A stretch of 36,506 bases of DNA from CAYTLW01 sp964438735 (GTDB lineage: Bacteria > Myxococcota_A > UBA9042): NCBI GenBank assembly GCA_964438735.1, contig CAYTLW010000077.1, forward strand, positions 1 through 36,506, written 5' to 3'. The position numbers were made by a program, and so were the translations under genes. The notes under the pieces were generated by a model. The model was given only the letters and a program-made list of their open reading frames with translations, made no database searches and was not told the origin of the DNA. Below are positions 15,438 to 24,744 of this stretch, piece by piece. Numbering within the stretch: position 1 is the first letter of the stretch; each line of letters begins with the position of its first letter.

Positions 15438-18239
15438 ATGACCGAGTTCGTCCACCTGCGCGGCATGACGCGCTACACGCCGAGACTCGGCGCGCTACAG
15501 CCAGCTGGCCTGGTGGACGCCGCCATCGCCATCGACGCCTGCGCCATGACCCTGTCGGATCGGCACGGCATCTACGGTGCCGTCGAGTTTGCCGTGCGCG
15601 CCTGGGAGGTGGGGCTCAGACCCATCATCGCCGCCGAGATGGTGGTGCAGGAGCGGCCGCTCGGCGGGCCGTCGGTCGGCCCGGTGGGCACGCTCCTGCT
15701 GCTGGCCAGCACGGCCACCGGCCTGTCGAACCTCGCCCGGCTGAGCAGCATCGCATGGACAAGGGGCTGGACCGGGCGCGAGCCGCGCCTCGACCTGGCG
15801 ACGCTGGCCGAATACGCGGCCGGCCTGGTGGTCATCGCCGGGGGGCCGGAGAGCGTCACCGGCCAGCGCCTGGCGGGTCAACGCGCCGGCCGGCCTGTCG
15901 GTCGCATTCGGCAGCTATGCGACATCTTCGATCGGGATCACCTCTTCATTGAAGTGCAGCGGGGCGACGAGGAGGCGCTCGGCAGCGGTGCGGCAGCGGT
16001 CGAGCTGGCCCGGCAGGCCGGCGTGCGCCCCGTGGCCACGGCGGACTGTCGTTGTGGGCTCGAGCGCGAGGGTCCCGACTGGCTGCCCGGTACGGTGGCG
16101 ATCGACCCGCGCAGTGGACGCCGGCGACTCGTCGGGTTCGAGCCGGCCCATCGCGTCGTCGGGCCGGAAGAGATGGCCGCGCGCTTCGCCGACCTGCCCG
16201 ACGCGCTCGCCAACACGCTGCGCATCGCCGCGATGATCGATGACGACGCCAGCCCGGTGCCGCTGGAGATGCAATGGTCCCAGCAGGGGGGCCCGGGCGG
16301 TGGCAGCGCCCAGCATCGCCTGTCGAAGCTGGCTGGGGGGGGGCTCTCTCACCTGCTCGACACCGGGCGCCTGGACGCCACCATCGCCCCGGCGCGCTAC
16401 TGGCGGCGCCTGAACGATGAGCTGGCCCAGATCGAGATCGCTGGATGTGCCGAAGCCTACCTCACAGCCGCCGATCTCGCCCGCCAGGCCCACGACCGCG
16501 GCATGGCGATCGGCCCGGGCAGCGGGCTGACGGGCAGTTCACTGGTCTGCCGGGCGGTCGGCTTGAGCGAACTCGATCCAGTGGCGTGCGGCCTGATCTT
16601 CGAACGCCACCTGCCGCCGGGCGCCGAGGTGCCGCTGGGGCTGGTCATCGAAGTGGAACACGACCGCCGGCAGGAGCTGCTCGACCACCTCGCGCTCCGT
16701 TGCGGCGCCGAGCGACTGGTCGGCCTGAGCCGCAACCTGGGCCACCGAGAGGCATCCGATGCGGAGGTGGACCGGGCCGAACCCCCACAATGGGACGACC
16801 CGCCGAGCCGCGGCCACCGGCGGGGGGCGACCTGCGGCGACGCCGGCATCGCCATCTGCCCGGGCCCAGCGCTGGACTGGCTGCCCCTGATGCGCGACCA
16901 GGCCGGCCACATCATCAGCCAGTACGGTCGGGCCGAAGTCCAATTCCTGGGCATCTGGGCTGTGGACATCAACGGCTCCACTCAGCTGTCGCGCCTCAAC
17001 GCCACCGTCAACGCCGTCAACCAGCAGCGCCGGGGCCAGCCCCTGCGCATGGCGGATATGGACCTGGCCGATCCCGAGATCTACGCCGATCTCAACGTGG
17101 TCGCGACCCGCGACGCGCTGCAGATCAAGGGGCCCAGACGGGACCGCGAGTCGCCCCTGTGGCAGGTGGACTGCTTCCAAGACCTGGTCGCCGCGGCCGC
17201 CCTCTGCGGCCTGCCCGGGCTCGACTCCCCCGCGGGCGACCAGTACAGCGCCCGCAAGCGCGGCGAGGCGCGGCCCAGTCCGCCCCACCGGTGCGTGACC
17301 GACCTGCTCACCGAGAGCCACGGCCTGGTGCTCTACGACGAGCAGATCATCGCCGCCATCACCCGCCTGACCAGCTGCTCAGCGGCCGAGGCCGAGCAGC
17401 ACCTCCAGGCCATGGGCGGACTCGCCGAGTCAGCGCAGGCCGACCTGTCGCTGGATCTCGTCGAGCGGACGCGGGCAAGCGGCAACCTGCGCTTCGGGCT
17501 GCGCCGGCTGTTCGACGCACTGCTGCGCGCCGCACCTCACACCAGCAGCAAGGCCCGCGCGCTCCACAAGGCCACCCTCGCCGCCCGCACGCTCTGGCTC
17601 CGGCGACACCACCCCCTGGCGCATACCTGGGCCTGCCTGCGCAGCATCCATCGCCGCGGCCAGGTCGCCACGGCGGTCATCGACGCCCAGCGAAGTGGCG
17701 TCGACGTACGCGGCCCCGACGTCAACCTCAGCGACCTGCACGACCGCATCGTCGACGACAACATCCGCCTCGGACTGCACCGCCTGCGCGGCCTGGCGCC
17801 CGGTGTGGCCAAGGCGGTTACGCTCGCCCGAAAACCGGGGCCGTATCAGTCCATCGACGAGCTGGCCGCCCGCTTGCCGAAGAAGCACGCAACGCTGCAG
17901 ACGCTCGACGTGCTGGCCTGCGCCGGGGCGCTCGATGAGCTGGTGGTCGAGGGGCGTGGGGGCGTGGATCGGAGGCTGCTGGCCGTGAAGAAGGCCCGGG
18001 CTTGCGCCTCGGAGAGCCTCGGATTGCGAGTGGCCGAGCTGGCGGGCATGGGGTGGTGGGATGTGGAGCGGGTGGTGACCGAAGAGCAGCGGGCCATGGG
18101 CGGAGTGACGGTTACGGGGTGGGCGTTGCTTGGCGCAAGGACCGAAGAGGACGGGGATTTGCCGCATGCTCGCCTGCGGCGGCCGAGGCAGAGGTGGCGG
18201 TACGGGGGTGAGGTGGGGGATGAGGTGGTGGATTTTTGA
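15438..18239 (+). CDS. Catalytically degenerate DNA polymerase III alpha (DnaE-like) protein
   Basis: The 933-residue product follows the DnaE domain order. The PHP domain (1-275) is degenerate: the usual HVHSxYS is HLRGMTRYT (6-14) and the usual TDHG is LSDRHG (39-44), so metal ligands are gone. The fingers/palm motif GPGRGS..GSLV reads GPGSGLTGSSLV (359-370). The catalytic PDxDxDF becomes PLGLVIEV (399-406), losing two aspartates; a third may persist at D510. About 100 residues after this motif are missing compared with DnaE. Fingers (YDEQIIAAI, HHPLAHTWACL), the DVNLSD strand and a helix-hairpin-helix (LGLHRLRGLAP ... ACAGALDEL) remain. It probably cannot polymerise DNA; a structural or regulatory role is inferred. 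The beta-clamp motif and OB fold seem reduced. It follows the PcfJ gene closely. Confidence 0.8.
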   Translation: MTEFVHLRGMTRYTPRLGALQPAGLVDAAIAIDACAMTLSDRHGIYGAVEFAVRAWEVGLRPIIAAEMVVQERPLGGPSVGPVGTLLLLASTATGLSNLARLSSIAWTRGWTGREPRLDLATLAEYAAGLVVIAGGPESVTGQRLAGQRAGRPVGRIRQLCDIFDRDHLFIEVQRGDEEALGSGAAAVELARQAGVRPVATADCRCGLEREGPDWLPGTVAIDPRSGRRRLVGFEPAHRVVGPEEMAARFADLPDALANTLRIAAMIDDDASPVPLEMQWSQQGGPGGGSAQHRLSKLAGGGLSHLLDTGRLDATIAPARYWRRLNDELAQIEIAGCAEAYLTAADLARQAHDRGMAIGPGSGLTGSSLVCRAVGLSELDPVACGLIFERHLPPGAEVPLGLVIEVEHDRRQELLDHLALRCGAERLVGLSRNLGHREASDAEVDRAEPPQWDDPPSRGHRRGATCGDAGIAICPGPALDWLPLMRDQAGHIISQYGRAEVQFLGIWAVDINGSTQLSRLNATVNAVNQQRRGQPLRMADMDLADPEIYADLNVVATRDALQIKGPRRDRESPLWQVDCFQDLVAAAALCGLPGLDSPAGDQYSARKRGEARPSPPHRCVTDLLTESHGLVLYDEQIIAAITRLTSCSAAEAEQHLQAMGGLAESAQADLSLDLVERTRASGNLRFGLRRLFDALLRAAPHTSSKARALHKATLAARTLWLRRHHPLAHTWACLRSIHRRGQVATAVIDAQRSGVDVRGPDVNLSDLHDRIVDDNIRLGLHRLRGLAPGVAKAVTLARKPGPYQSIDELAARLPKKHATLQTLDVLACAGALDELVVEGRGGVDRRLLAVKKARACASESLGLRVAELAGMGWWDVERVVTEEQRAMGGVTVTGWALLGARTEEDGDLPHARLRRPRQRWRYGGEVGDEVVDF

Positions 18240-18298
18240 CCGTGCTCCCGGTTTGGACCGCTCACAAGGAACAAGGACCAAACAGCAAGGAGTCGGCC

Positions 18299-18499
18299 AT
18301 GACGCAACAGAGTGAGATCATCGTCGGACTGGACATCGGCACCACCAAGGTCGCCGCGGTCGTCGGGGAGGCATGGCCAGACGGCCAACTCGACATCATC
18401 GGCGTCGGCATGAGCGCCTCCCATGGCATCAAGAAGGGCGTTGTCGTGCACGTCAACGAGACGATGGACGCGATCCAGCGCGCCGTGCACGAAGCTTGA
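18299..18499 (+). pseudogene. N-terminal fragment of FtsA (66 residues)
   Basis: The peptide starts MTQQSEIIVGLDIGTTKV and continues GVGMSASHGIKKGVVVHV and ETMDAIQRAVHEA before TGA. This is the beginning of FtsA, the actin-like protein that tethers FtsZ to the membrane: the phosphate-1 loop GLDIGTTK and the start of domain 1C. Full FtsA is about 410 residues, so over 80 percent is absent. The ATG has AAGGAG 6 bases upstream and the codons show no decay, so the fragment could be expressed. What follows the stop bears no resemblance to FtsA, marking a breakpoint near 18495. It is likely a partial duplicate left by recombination. Confidence 0.75.
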
Positions 18500-18519
18500 G
18501 TGGGCTTGGGGGGAGCCGC

Positions 18520-19398
18520 CTACCCACTCACCTGCACATCCCCCAGAGACACGAACTCCCCATCCCGGCGCACCAGCACCGAAGAAGACCGGCTCCGGGC
18601 CGCGCTCTCGCTGGCCTCGTGCACGATCACGGTCCGCTCCCCTCTCCGCAACCACTCGGGCGCGGCCAGCAGCTCTCCCATGTCCCAGGCGAAGAGGTAG
18701 CGCGGATACTCCTTCACCCGCCCCTTGCGAGGATCCTGACGCACCTTTGCGGTCTGGCGACGGGCGAAGAGTTGAAAATGCACATCCGGCAGCCGCTGGC
18801 GGGCACCGATCGGCGCCGGGCGCAGCCGGCACACGTCGTCCGTGGCGGCGATCAGCAGGTCAGCGAAGCGTTCAGGCCCGGTGGCGTCACGCTCCAAGCG
18901 CCCCTTCTCCCGCTCCCAGGAGTCGAAGATACGCCCCGGCGCCAGGGGCAGGCGGTCCTTGACGACCTCGCCAGCGAACATCAACGACGCACGGTCTGCA
19001 GCTGGCTGGATCAAGATCGTGAAGGGATCACCCGCCAGCTCCATGCCCTCGCCATGGAGCGCCACGCCGCGGTCCGCAAACCACTGCCTGAGCTCGACTG
19101 TGACCTCCTCCGCCCGGCGCTGCCACTCGGCACCCAGCCAGTTGGACACCTGGTCAGCCACCGAGCGGGCGGCGGCCAGCATGCCGTTGGTGTCCAGCTC
19201 GAGCTCGGCGATGCGGCTCAGGTCGCGCTCCACCTTTTTGAGCGCTTCGTAGCCTTCGGCCTTCGCCAGTCGTTTCGTAGCGCCGCTGAGCGCCTTGGCC
19301 GAGGTGGCCAGCGCGTTGACGCGCGGCGCCAGCGCCTACCAGCGCTGCATCAGGTCATCCGTGGTGCCCGGGGCGCTGCTTTCGTAAGTCGATTCCAT
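18520..19398 (-). pseudogene. Third gene of the DndD/DndE-HerA cluster, with in-frame TAG at codon 21
   Basis: The true start is probably the ATG at 19398, preceded by AGGAGG. The frame reads MESTYESSAPGTTDDLMQRW, then TAG (19336-19338), then ALAPRVNALATSAKALSG and onward to TGA at 18520. Without the stop it would be about 291 residues. The N-terminal third is helical, rich in Ala/Lys/Arg and likely coiled (TKRLAKAEGYEALKK). The C-terminal part (DVHFQLFARR, YLFAWDMGELLAAP, RTVIVHEASES) is a mixed domain I do not recognise. A glutamine (CAG) at the stop position would read naturally. Restart at a later codon is possible. It lies 33 bases after the DndE-HerA gene on the same strand. Confidence 0.65.
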
Positions 19399-19431
19399 GT
19401 GTTCCTCCTGTGAACGCGCGGCTTGCGCGGG

Positions 19432-20976
19432 TCAGGGCTCTGTCACCGCCTCGAACAGGGGGACCAGCCGGACTGGCGCCGGCGCCGCGGTGTCAGCGTC
19501 CCTGGCGAGGTTGGTATAGGCCATGAACTGGTCGAGTTGTGTCACATGGTCGGCGACGGCCGCCGCCTGCTGCTTGCCGATGCCGATCGCTCCCGCCAGG
19601 CCCCGCGCCGGTGGCGCCACCCCATGGCCGAATACGAAGGTGTTGGCCAGCAGCTCGTTGAGTTCGGTGGCGCCGCGGAAGTCCTCGAGGCTCTGGCTGC
19701 ACAAGAACACCGGCGTGCCCTTGCTGCGACCGATGCGGATCAGGCTCAGCAGGGGCTGGCAGCGGCTGCGCTCCAGGTAGTAGTGGGCCTCGTCCACGGC
19801 GACGAGGGTGCGCAGGGCGCGGGTCTTCCGGCGGGCGTCGAAGGGCGCGTCCGGCAGGCCCTGGGCGATGTTGTGCAGGTGCTCGAGCAGCACGAAGGCG
19901 ACGAAATCACGCAGGGCGCGCAGGTTCGACAGGTCGATGATCAGGCGCTGCTGGAGCAGATCCTCGGGCGAGAAGAGGGAGCGCTGGGCGAACAGGCCCA
20001 GCTCGGCGACGTCGCGCAGCACGGCGGTCACCGTGTCCTCGCTGCGGCCAGCGCGCTCGTATTCCGCCATGACCGCGTCGCGCACGTCCGCCAGGGTCGG
20101 GCTGGCCTGACCGGTGTCGTCGGCGTGGGCGTAGGCCTTCCGCATGGCCTGAGCCAGCAGGGTCTGCTGGACCGGCCCGATGTTGGGCGCCACGGCGGCG
20201 AAGATCTCGGCGAACGCCCGCGGGGCCAGCCGGCGGTTGACCGCAGGCGGCAACTCGAAGGGGTTGATGGGGATCGCGCTCCTGTCCGGCGTGATGACGC
20301 GGGCGCCTGTCGCCTTGACGAAGGCGCGATTGCCGTGCAGGTCGCCCTTGTAGTCCAGCAGGACGAAGCCGGTCTGTGGCGAACGCTGAACGATGGCGGC
20401 GAGCAGACGCAGCAGCACCTGGCTCTTGCCCTTGCCGGACGCGCCGGCGAGGCGGGTGTTGGCGTTGTTGGACTGGCCGCTCTCGTCGTTGACGCGCCAC
20501 TGGATCGTTGCGCCCTTGCCACCGTCCGCCTTGCCAACCTCCACTTCGATGGGCGGGATCTCGCCGCTGCGGGCGCTCGTGCCGCCGGCCGCGCCGCCCG
20601 ACCGCTCCACCAGGGCGGCCACGGTCGCGGTCCAGGACGAGCCACAGCTCTCGAAGCGTTGCAGCAGCAGCTCGTAGCCGCGGTTGAGCAGACGACGGAG
20701 GGCACGCTCCAGCTCGGGTGGCTCCAGGGCGCCACCGGCCCGGGCTGCCAGCAAGGTGGAATAGACCGGCTGGCCGCCGATGGTGTCGACAGCGCCCAGG
20801 TCGTGCTGGTCGCCATCAACGCGATCCAGCTCCGGGCTGGTTCCGTCCAGGCATTCGGGCCCGGTCGCCAGAGCAGTAGCAATAGCCAGGCGGTCGAGTG
20901 AGGTCGGATCGAGGCCGCTGCTCTCGCTGAGTTCGTAGCGGGCATGACGCGCGTGGCGGCCGGCTCGGATGCGCAC
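19432..20976 (-). CDS. DndE-like domain fused to HerA/FtsK-type ATPase
   Basis: A 514-residue protein. Residues 1-110 resemble DndE, the small DNA-binding subunit of phosphorothioation systems (RAGRHARHARYELSESSGLD, PVYSTLLAARAG, ALRRLLNRGYELLLQRF). Residues 150-510 form a HerA/FtsK-like motor: Walker A GASGKGKS (178-185), FVLLDYKGDLHGN, Walker B TLVAVDEAH (D395, E396) and GTPVFLCSQSLEDF. It is likely a hexameric DNA translocase guided by the DndE module. The start is a GTG whose ribosome site AGGAG overlaps the stop TAG of the upstream DndD-like gene, 9 bases away, so translation is coupled. This fusion is the centrepiece of the cluster; no DndA, DndB or DndC gene is in the window. Confidence 0.78.
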   Translation of the reverse strand: MRIRAGRHARHARYELSESSGLDPTSLDRLAIATALATGPECLDGTSPELDRVDGDQHDLGAVDTIGGQPVYSTLLAARAGGALEPPELERALRRLLNRGYELLLQRFESCGSSWTATVAALVERSGGAAGGTSARSGEIPPIEVEVGKADGGKGATIQWRVNDESGQSNNANTRLAGASGKGKSQVLLRLLAAIVQRSPQTGFVLLDYKGDLHGNRAFVKATGARVITPDRSAIPINPFELPPAVNRRLAPRAFAEIFAAVAPNIGPVQQTLLAQAMRKAYAHADDTGQASPTLADVRDAVMAEYERAGRSEDTVTAVLRDVAELGLFAQRSLFSPEDLLQQRLIIDLSNLRALRDFVAFVLLEHLHNIAQGLPDAPFDARRKTRALRTLVAVDEAHYYLERSRCQPLLSLIRIGRSKGTPVFLCSQSLEDFRGATELNELLANTFVFGHGVAPPARGLAGAIGIGKQQAAAVADHVTQLDQFMAYTNLARDADTAAPAPVRLVPLFEAVTEP

Positions 20977-20985
20977 GATGATCTC

Positions 20986-23256
20986 CTACGAGCTCGCCTG
21001 GCCGGCGACGTCCAGGGCGATGCTGCTCTCCTCGCGATCGGGATGGGGCCGGCGCAGGATGTGGCGGCTGGCGACCCGATCGGCCACCAGCGGATCGAAG
21101 TCAGGCGGAATCTCACCGGGCTTGACCAGCAGCACGGTCTGACCCTCGTAGCCGGAGACGAAGTGCTTGAGCACGGCGTGCTGATGCTCGGCGTCCAGGG
21201 GTTTGAGCGGCGCCTCGACGATGAGCGGGAAACGACAGCCCGACGCTCGCTGCAGACCGTAGACCAGGCAGAGCGCCAGCAGGGTGCGCTCGCCAGTACT
21301 CCGACCCGCCGGCACCGCCTTGCCGTTGCTGTCGAGCAGGGTGTAGCGCAAGGTCTGGCGATCGATCTGCAGCCGATCGTAGAGATCCTGCTTGTGTACG
21401 GTGCGCCGCAGGATCTTGGTGGCTGAGCGCTCGAGGGTCTCGACCCGCGTGGCCCGAAGCTGGTCGGCCAGGGCGTCGAAGCTGGCCTGGACCTTGCGCG
21501 CCAGGCCGGTCTGGGCGCGCAGTCCCGCCCGCCGACGGGCGCGCTTGCGGGCGGCGGGCAGCTGCCGGGTCAGGGCAGCGTGAGCTTCGCCAGCGGCGCG
21601 GTGTCGGTCCGTCGCGGCGGCCAGATCGGCCTCGGCCGCCGCCAGGCGCCCTTCTACCTCGGCGCGGGCCTGCCAACGCGTCTCCATCTCCTGCCGCCAG
21701 CCCGGCGCGTCAGGGCCCTCACCGAGCCCATCGAGCTCCGCCCGGGCCTCGCTCAGACGGGCTTGCAGCCGCTCCAGGTCGGCGATCGACTCAGCGGTGG
21801 GCATGAGCACGAGAGCGCGCTGACGCAGGGCATGGAGCGGCCGAAGATCGATCGCCTCGGTGGCGTCCTGCACCGCCGCCGGCAGGTCCAACAGCGCGCG
21901 CAAGCGGGCGGCGATGTGCCTCGCCGCTGGCATGGGTCGCTGCTGCCACGGGATCTGCCCCGCCGCAGCCAGGGCGGCGACCCCGTCGATGGCCTCACCT
22001 GCTCCGGCCAGCCAGCGGGGGTCGCGGCCCGCCGAGGTGCCTCTTCGCCCTTCGTGGTCGAGCCCGTCGATGGTCGGCCCCAGCAGCAACAGCGGCAGGG
22101 CATCAGCGCAGAAGCGGAGCAGCCGCTCACGACCGGCGCGCACCGCCGCTGCCAGATCCGCGACCTCGGCCTCCAGGGCCTCTCGCTGCTGGCGCAACGC
22201 TGGCTCCAGGCGCCGGGCCAGTGACTCGTAGTCCGTGTTCGCGCTGTCGCGCTCGTTGCGCAGCTCATCGACCCGGCCTTCGAGGGTGGCGATCTCGTCG
22301 GCAGCCTGCTGCTGCTGCACCTCGCTGCGGTGGATCTCGACGCCCAGCGCGTCTTCGTTCCGCTCGCCTTCCGCCTCCCCGAGTTCGCGGTCCAGATCAG
22401 CGGCACGATCGCGGCAGCGACGAGCCATCTGGCGCAGCGGCACGATGTCCAGGGCGGCCTCCACCTCCCGGGTCACGTCGGGCAGGGTCTCGCCGAGCTG
22501 GCCCGACAGCGCCTGGACCACCGTGCTCTCGGCGTCGAAGACGAAGTACTCCATCACGCCGCGCGGGAAGCGGTGCAGCAGCCACTGCTTCGCCTCTTCG
22601 CGGGCCAGCGTCCGGCCGGATCGACCCAGCTGCACGGTGGCCTCGATGGGGTCGGCCTTGCGCCAGCCCTCGCCGCGGCGGCGGAACTCGGCGAATCGGC
22701 GAATCACCACCTGCCCTTCATCCGCCGTTCGCAACACCAGGCGCACTTCCAGTCGTGCCTTGTTGCCCTCCAGCCACGCGTGCAGCAGGCGCACCGGATC
22801 GCTGCGGCCGGTGTGTGCGCCAGCGCCGAAGAGCGCGAACTGCAGCGCTCGAATCAGCGCCGTCTTGCCATATCCGTTGTGGCCGGTGACCAGGCAGATC
22901 GGTCGGGCGGCCGTGGTCCGCGGTCACAGGGTGGCGCTGCGGAACTGCAGGAAGTTGGTCAGCTCGAGCTCGTGCAGGGCGACGAGTTCGCCGCCTCCGG
23001 CCGAGACCGCAGCCGTGCCGTCTGGCGTCGCCGCCAGCAGCGCCGCCTGGCCCTTGCCACCGGCCGCCATCTCCAGCAGTCCGGCCACCCGGGTGTTGAT
23101 GCCGCGCGGCCCCTTGCGGCCGGTGGGTGAGCGCTCCAGGCGCAGCAGCTCCAGCAACAACGCCGGTGGCACGCCCTGCCCATGGGCAACGTCGACCGCC
23201 AACCGGCGCTCTTGGGCTCTCAGTCCGTCGTCCTGCCAGCCCGGCTGCTCGTGCAT
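20986..23256 (-). pseudogene. DndD-like SMC ATPase with N-terminal helical domain, interrupted by in-frame TGA
   Basis: The frame runs from ATG 23256 to TAG 20986 (757 codons) with one internal TGA at 22924-22926 (codon 111). Residues 1-85 (GVPPALLLELLRLERSPTG, RGINTRVAGLLEM) resemble the helical 'DNA modification system-associated small protein' family. Then ALHELELTNFLQFRSATL, a typical SMC/RecF start, is cut by the TGA immediately before PRTTAARPICLVTGHNGYGK, which holds the Walker A. The rest has long coiled coils and ends with STGERTLLALCLVYGL (ABC signature) and FPLIVEAPLKPLD (Walker B-like), as in DndD. The next usable start after the TGA is GTG at 22794, beyond Walker A. A CGA-to-TGA change would explain the stop. 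Confidence 0.72.
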
Positions 23257-23286
23257 TCACGCCTCATCGAAGGAGTGCGTGGCGGT

Positions 23287-23313
23287 AGCATGGGGTGTGC
23301 TGGGCTGTCAATC
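23287..23313 (+). repeat. Direct repeat, left copy (27 bases)
   Basis: Begins AGCATGGGGTGTGC and ends GGGCTGTCAATC. The copy at 27859-27885 differs at one base. It lies between the DndD-like gene and the SEC-C gene, about 30 bases from each. The two copies are in the same orientation. Confidence 0.75.
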
Positions 23314-23341
23314 GGGACATCGGTGTTCCGCTGTCAAGCGC

Positions 23342-24385
23342 TCATCGCTTCGATGATCGCCTCCCGCAACAGCGCTTGACCTTCTTCCCGCTGCCGCAGG
23401 GGCACGGTCGGTTGCCCGGGTTGCGGCTGCCGCGGCCGCGGGCCCTCAATACGCGCGACTCGGGCCGCTCGAGCCGGCCAGGGCCACGCCTGAGCACTGC
23501 CGGGATGTCAGGGTTGAGTCGCACCTCGAGTTGCGTCGGCCGCTCCTGCGGCATCTCGACGGTGAAGTCGAGGCTGAGCAGATCGGGGCTTGCGATGAAG
23601 GCCGCGAGGCGGTCGAAGTCTTCTATATCACGAACGTCCACGGAGCTGATGCTGACCACGGGCTGGCCACGCGCCTCGCCGGCCTGCCAGGCCGCCGACA
23701 GGGCGAAGGGCTCGTCGGTGCGCGCGAGCACGTGGCGCAGCAGGTGCACCAGCTGCGGCGCAAAGCGGGCGTTGGCCGGCTCCTGTCGGTTGGCCGGCGG
23801 GAACGTGCGGAAGGCCCGGCGCAACCCGGCGAAGGCCTCTGGGAGCTGATCGTCGGCGCCGTCGAGGAGCAGCGCCTGGGCGATGGAGTATGCCGCCTCG
23901 AACTCCGCGTCGTCGAGTTCGCAGGCCTGCTCCCAGGCCTCAATCGCCTCGTCGAGACGGCCCAAACGCTCCAGGGTGTTGCCCAGGCGGCGACGGGCTT
24001 CGGCTGACCCCGGGTCGCGCTCGATGAGCCCGCGCAAATGGGCGAGGCCCTGAGAGGGCCGACGTATGAGCGTGCCGTCCCACATCCGCATCTCGCCGAG
24101 GAAGACGCGGCCGCCGCCGGCGCCCTCGGCCATCGCCCGGACCAGGAGCGCGACCCTGGCGAGCCCCTCGAGGTGATAGTCATCAACGACGCCGCAGCCC
24201 GGGCAGGTCACGACGTGGGACAGCACAACGCCATCCCAATCGTCATCCTCGCCGCGCTTTGGGTGGACAGCGGCCCATTGGAAGGTGTCCCGCCATGTGT
24301 GACCACAGCCCTGGCAGATGAGCGGCAGGTCCAGCGGATCAGCGGAGGGATTGATCCGATCTTCGGGTACGGGCGGTGGCGGCAT
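23342..24385 (-). CDS. Zinc-ribbon / TPR / SEC-C motif protein
   Basis: A 347-residue protein. Two CxxC pairs near the N-terminus (CQGCGHTW and CPGCGVVDDYH) form a zinc ribbon. A TPR unit follows at about 115-150 (SAEARRRLGNTLERLGRLDE). The C-terminus ends in the SEC-C motif PCPCGSGKKVKRCC, a zinc-binding tail known from SecA and many uncharacterised accessory proteins. The function is unknown; SEC-C/TPR proteins often occur in defence islands. The start has only weak GGACGAG. It is the first minus-strand gene upstream of the DndD-like operon, separated from it by a direct repeat, so co-transcription is uncertain. Confidence 0.8.
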   Translation of the reverse strand: MPPPPVPEDRINPSADPLDLPLICQGCGHTWRDTFQWAAVHPKRGEDDDWDGVVLSHVVTCPGCGVVDDYHLEGLARVALLVRAMAEGAGGGRVFLGEMRMWDGTLIRRPSQGLAHLRGLIERDPGSAEARRRLGNTLERLGRLDEAIEAWEQACELDDAEFEAAYSIAQALLLDGADDQLPEAFAGLRRAFRTFPPANRQEPANARFAPQLVHLLRHVLARTDEPFALSAAWQAGEARGQPVVSISSVDVRDIEDFDRLAAFIASPDLLSLDFTVEMPQERPTQLEVRLNPDIPAVLRRGPGRLERPESRVLRARGRGSRNPGNRPCPCGSGKKVKRCCGRRSSKR

Positions 24386-24709
24386 GTCTCGTCCGGGGTG
24401 GGAGCTGCTGTCATGTCATCGCTCGAATCGTGGCGGTTTGTCCAGAGAGACGCGGGGTTTTCGCGCCGTGCAGCACATCGTTTGTTCACCGGCTGACAAG
24501 CATTTTGCGCCGTCGAAGCATGCGGCGTTTGTGCCGAGTAGCGGCGACCTGGACATGTCGATGGAGATGTGTGCGCGGCTGACCGAAGAACCGCCTGTCC
24601 TCGTTCTCAGACTCCAGTACAGAGTCCCGGTGGGGCCATGAGGCGTGGTAGGTGGACAAGCGGCCCCTCGTCGCGTGTGAGAGATGGAACGCGTGATCGA
24701 TAGGGACCG
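24386..24709. other. Divergent intergenic region, no gene seen
   Basis: About 320 bases between the divergent SEC-C and AAA genes. It is less GC-rich than the genes. No convincing coding sequence, RNA gene or operator was found apart from the promoter at its right end. Confidence 0.5.
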
Positions 24710-24738
24710 TTGACTTTAGGAAACCCAGGTTATCTAAT
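24710..24738 (+). promoter_or_regulatory. Sigma-70-type promoter giving a probable leaderless transcript
   Basis: TTGACT (24710-24715), 17-base spacer and TCTAAT (24733-24738) closely match the consensus hexamers and spacing. The ATG of the AAA gene lies 6 bases after the -10 box, where transcription would begin. No Shine-Dalgarno precedes the ATG, consistent with leaderless translation. Confidence 0.65.
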
Positions 24739-24744
24739 CGCAAG

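Noticed and set aside
19423..20901. Long plus-strand frame of about 490 codons
   Set aside because: Antisense to the DndE-HerA gene with Walker motifs; Val/Leu/Gly-rich shadow.
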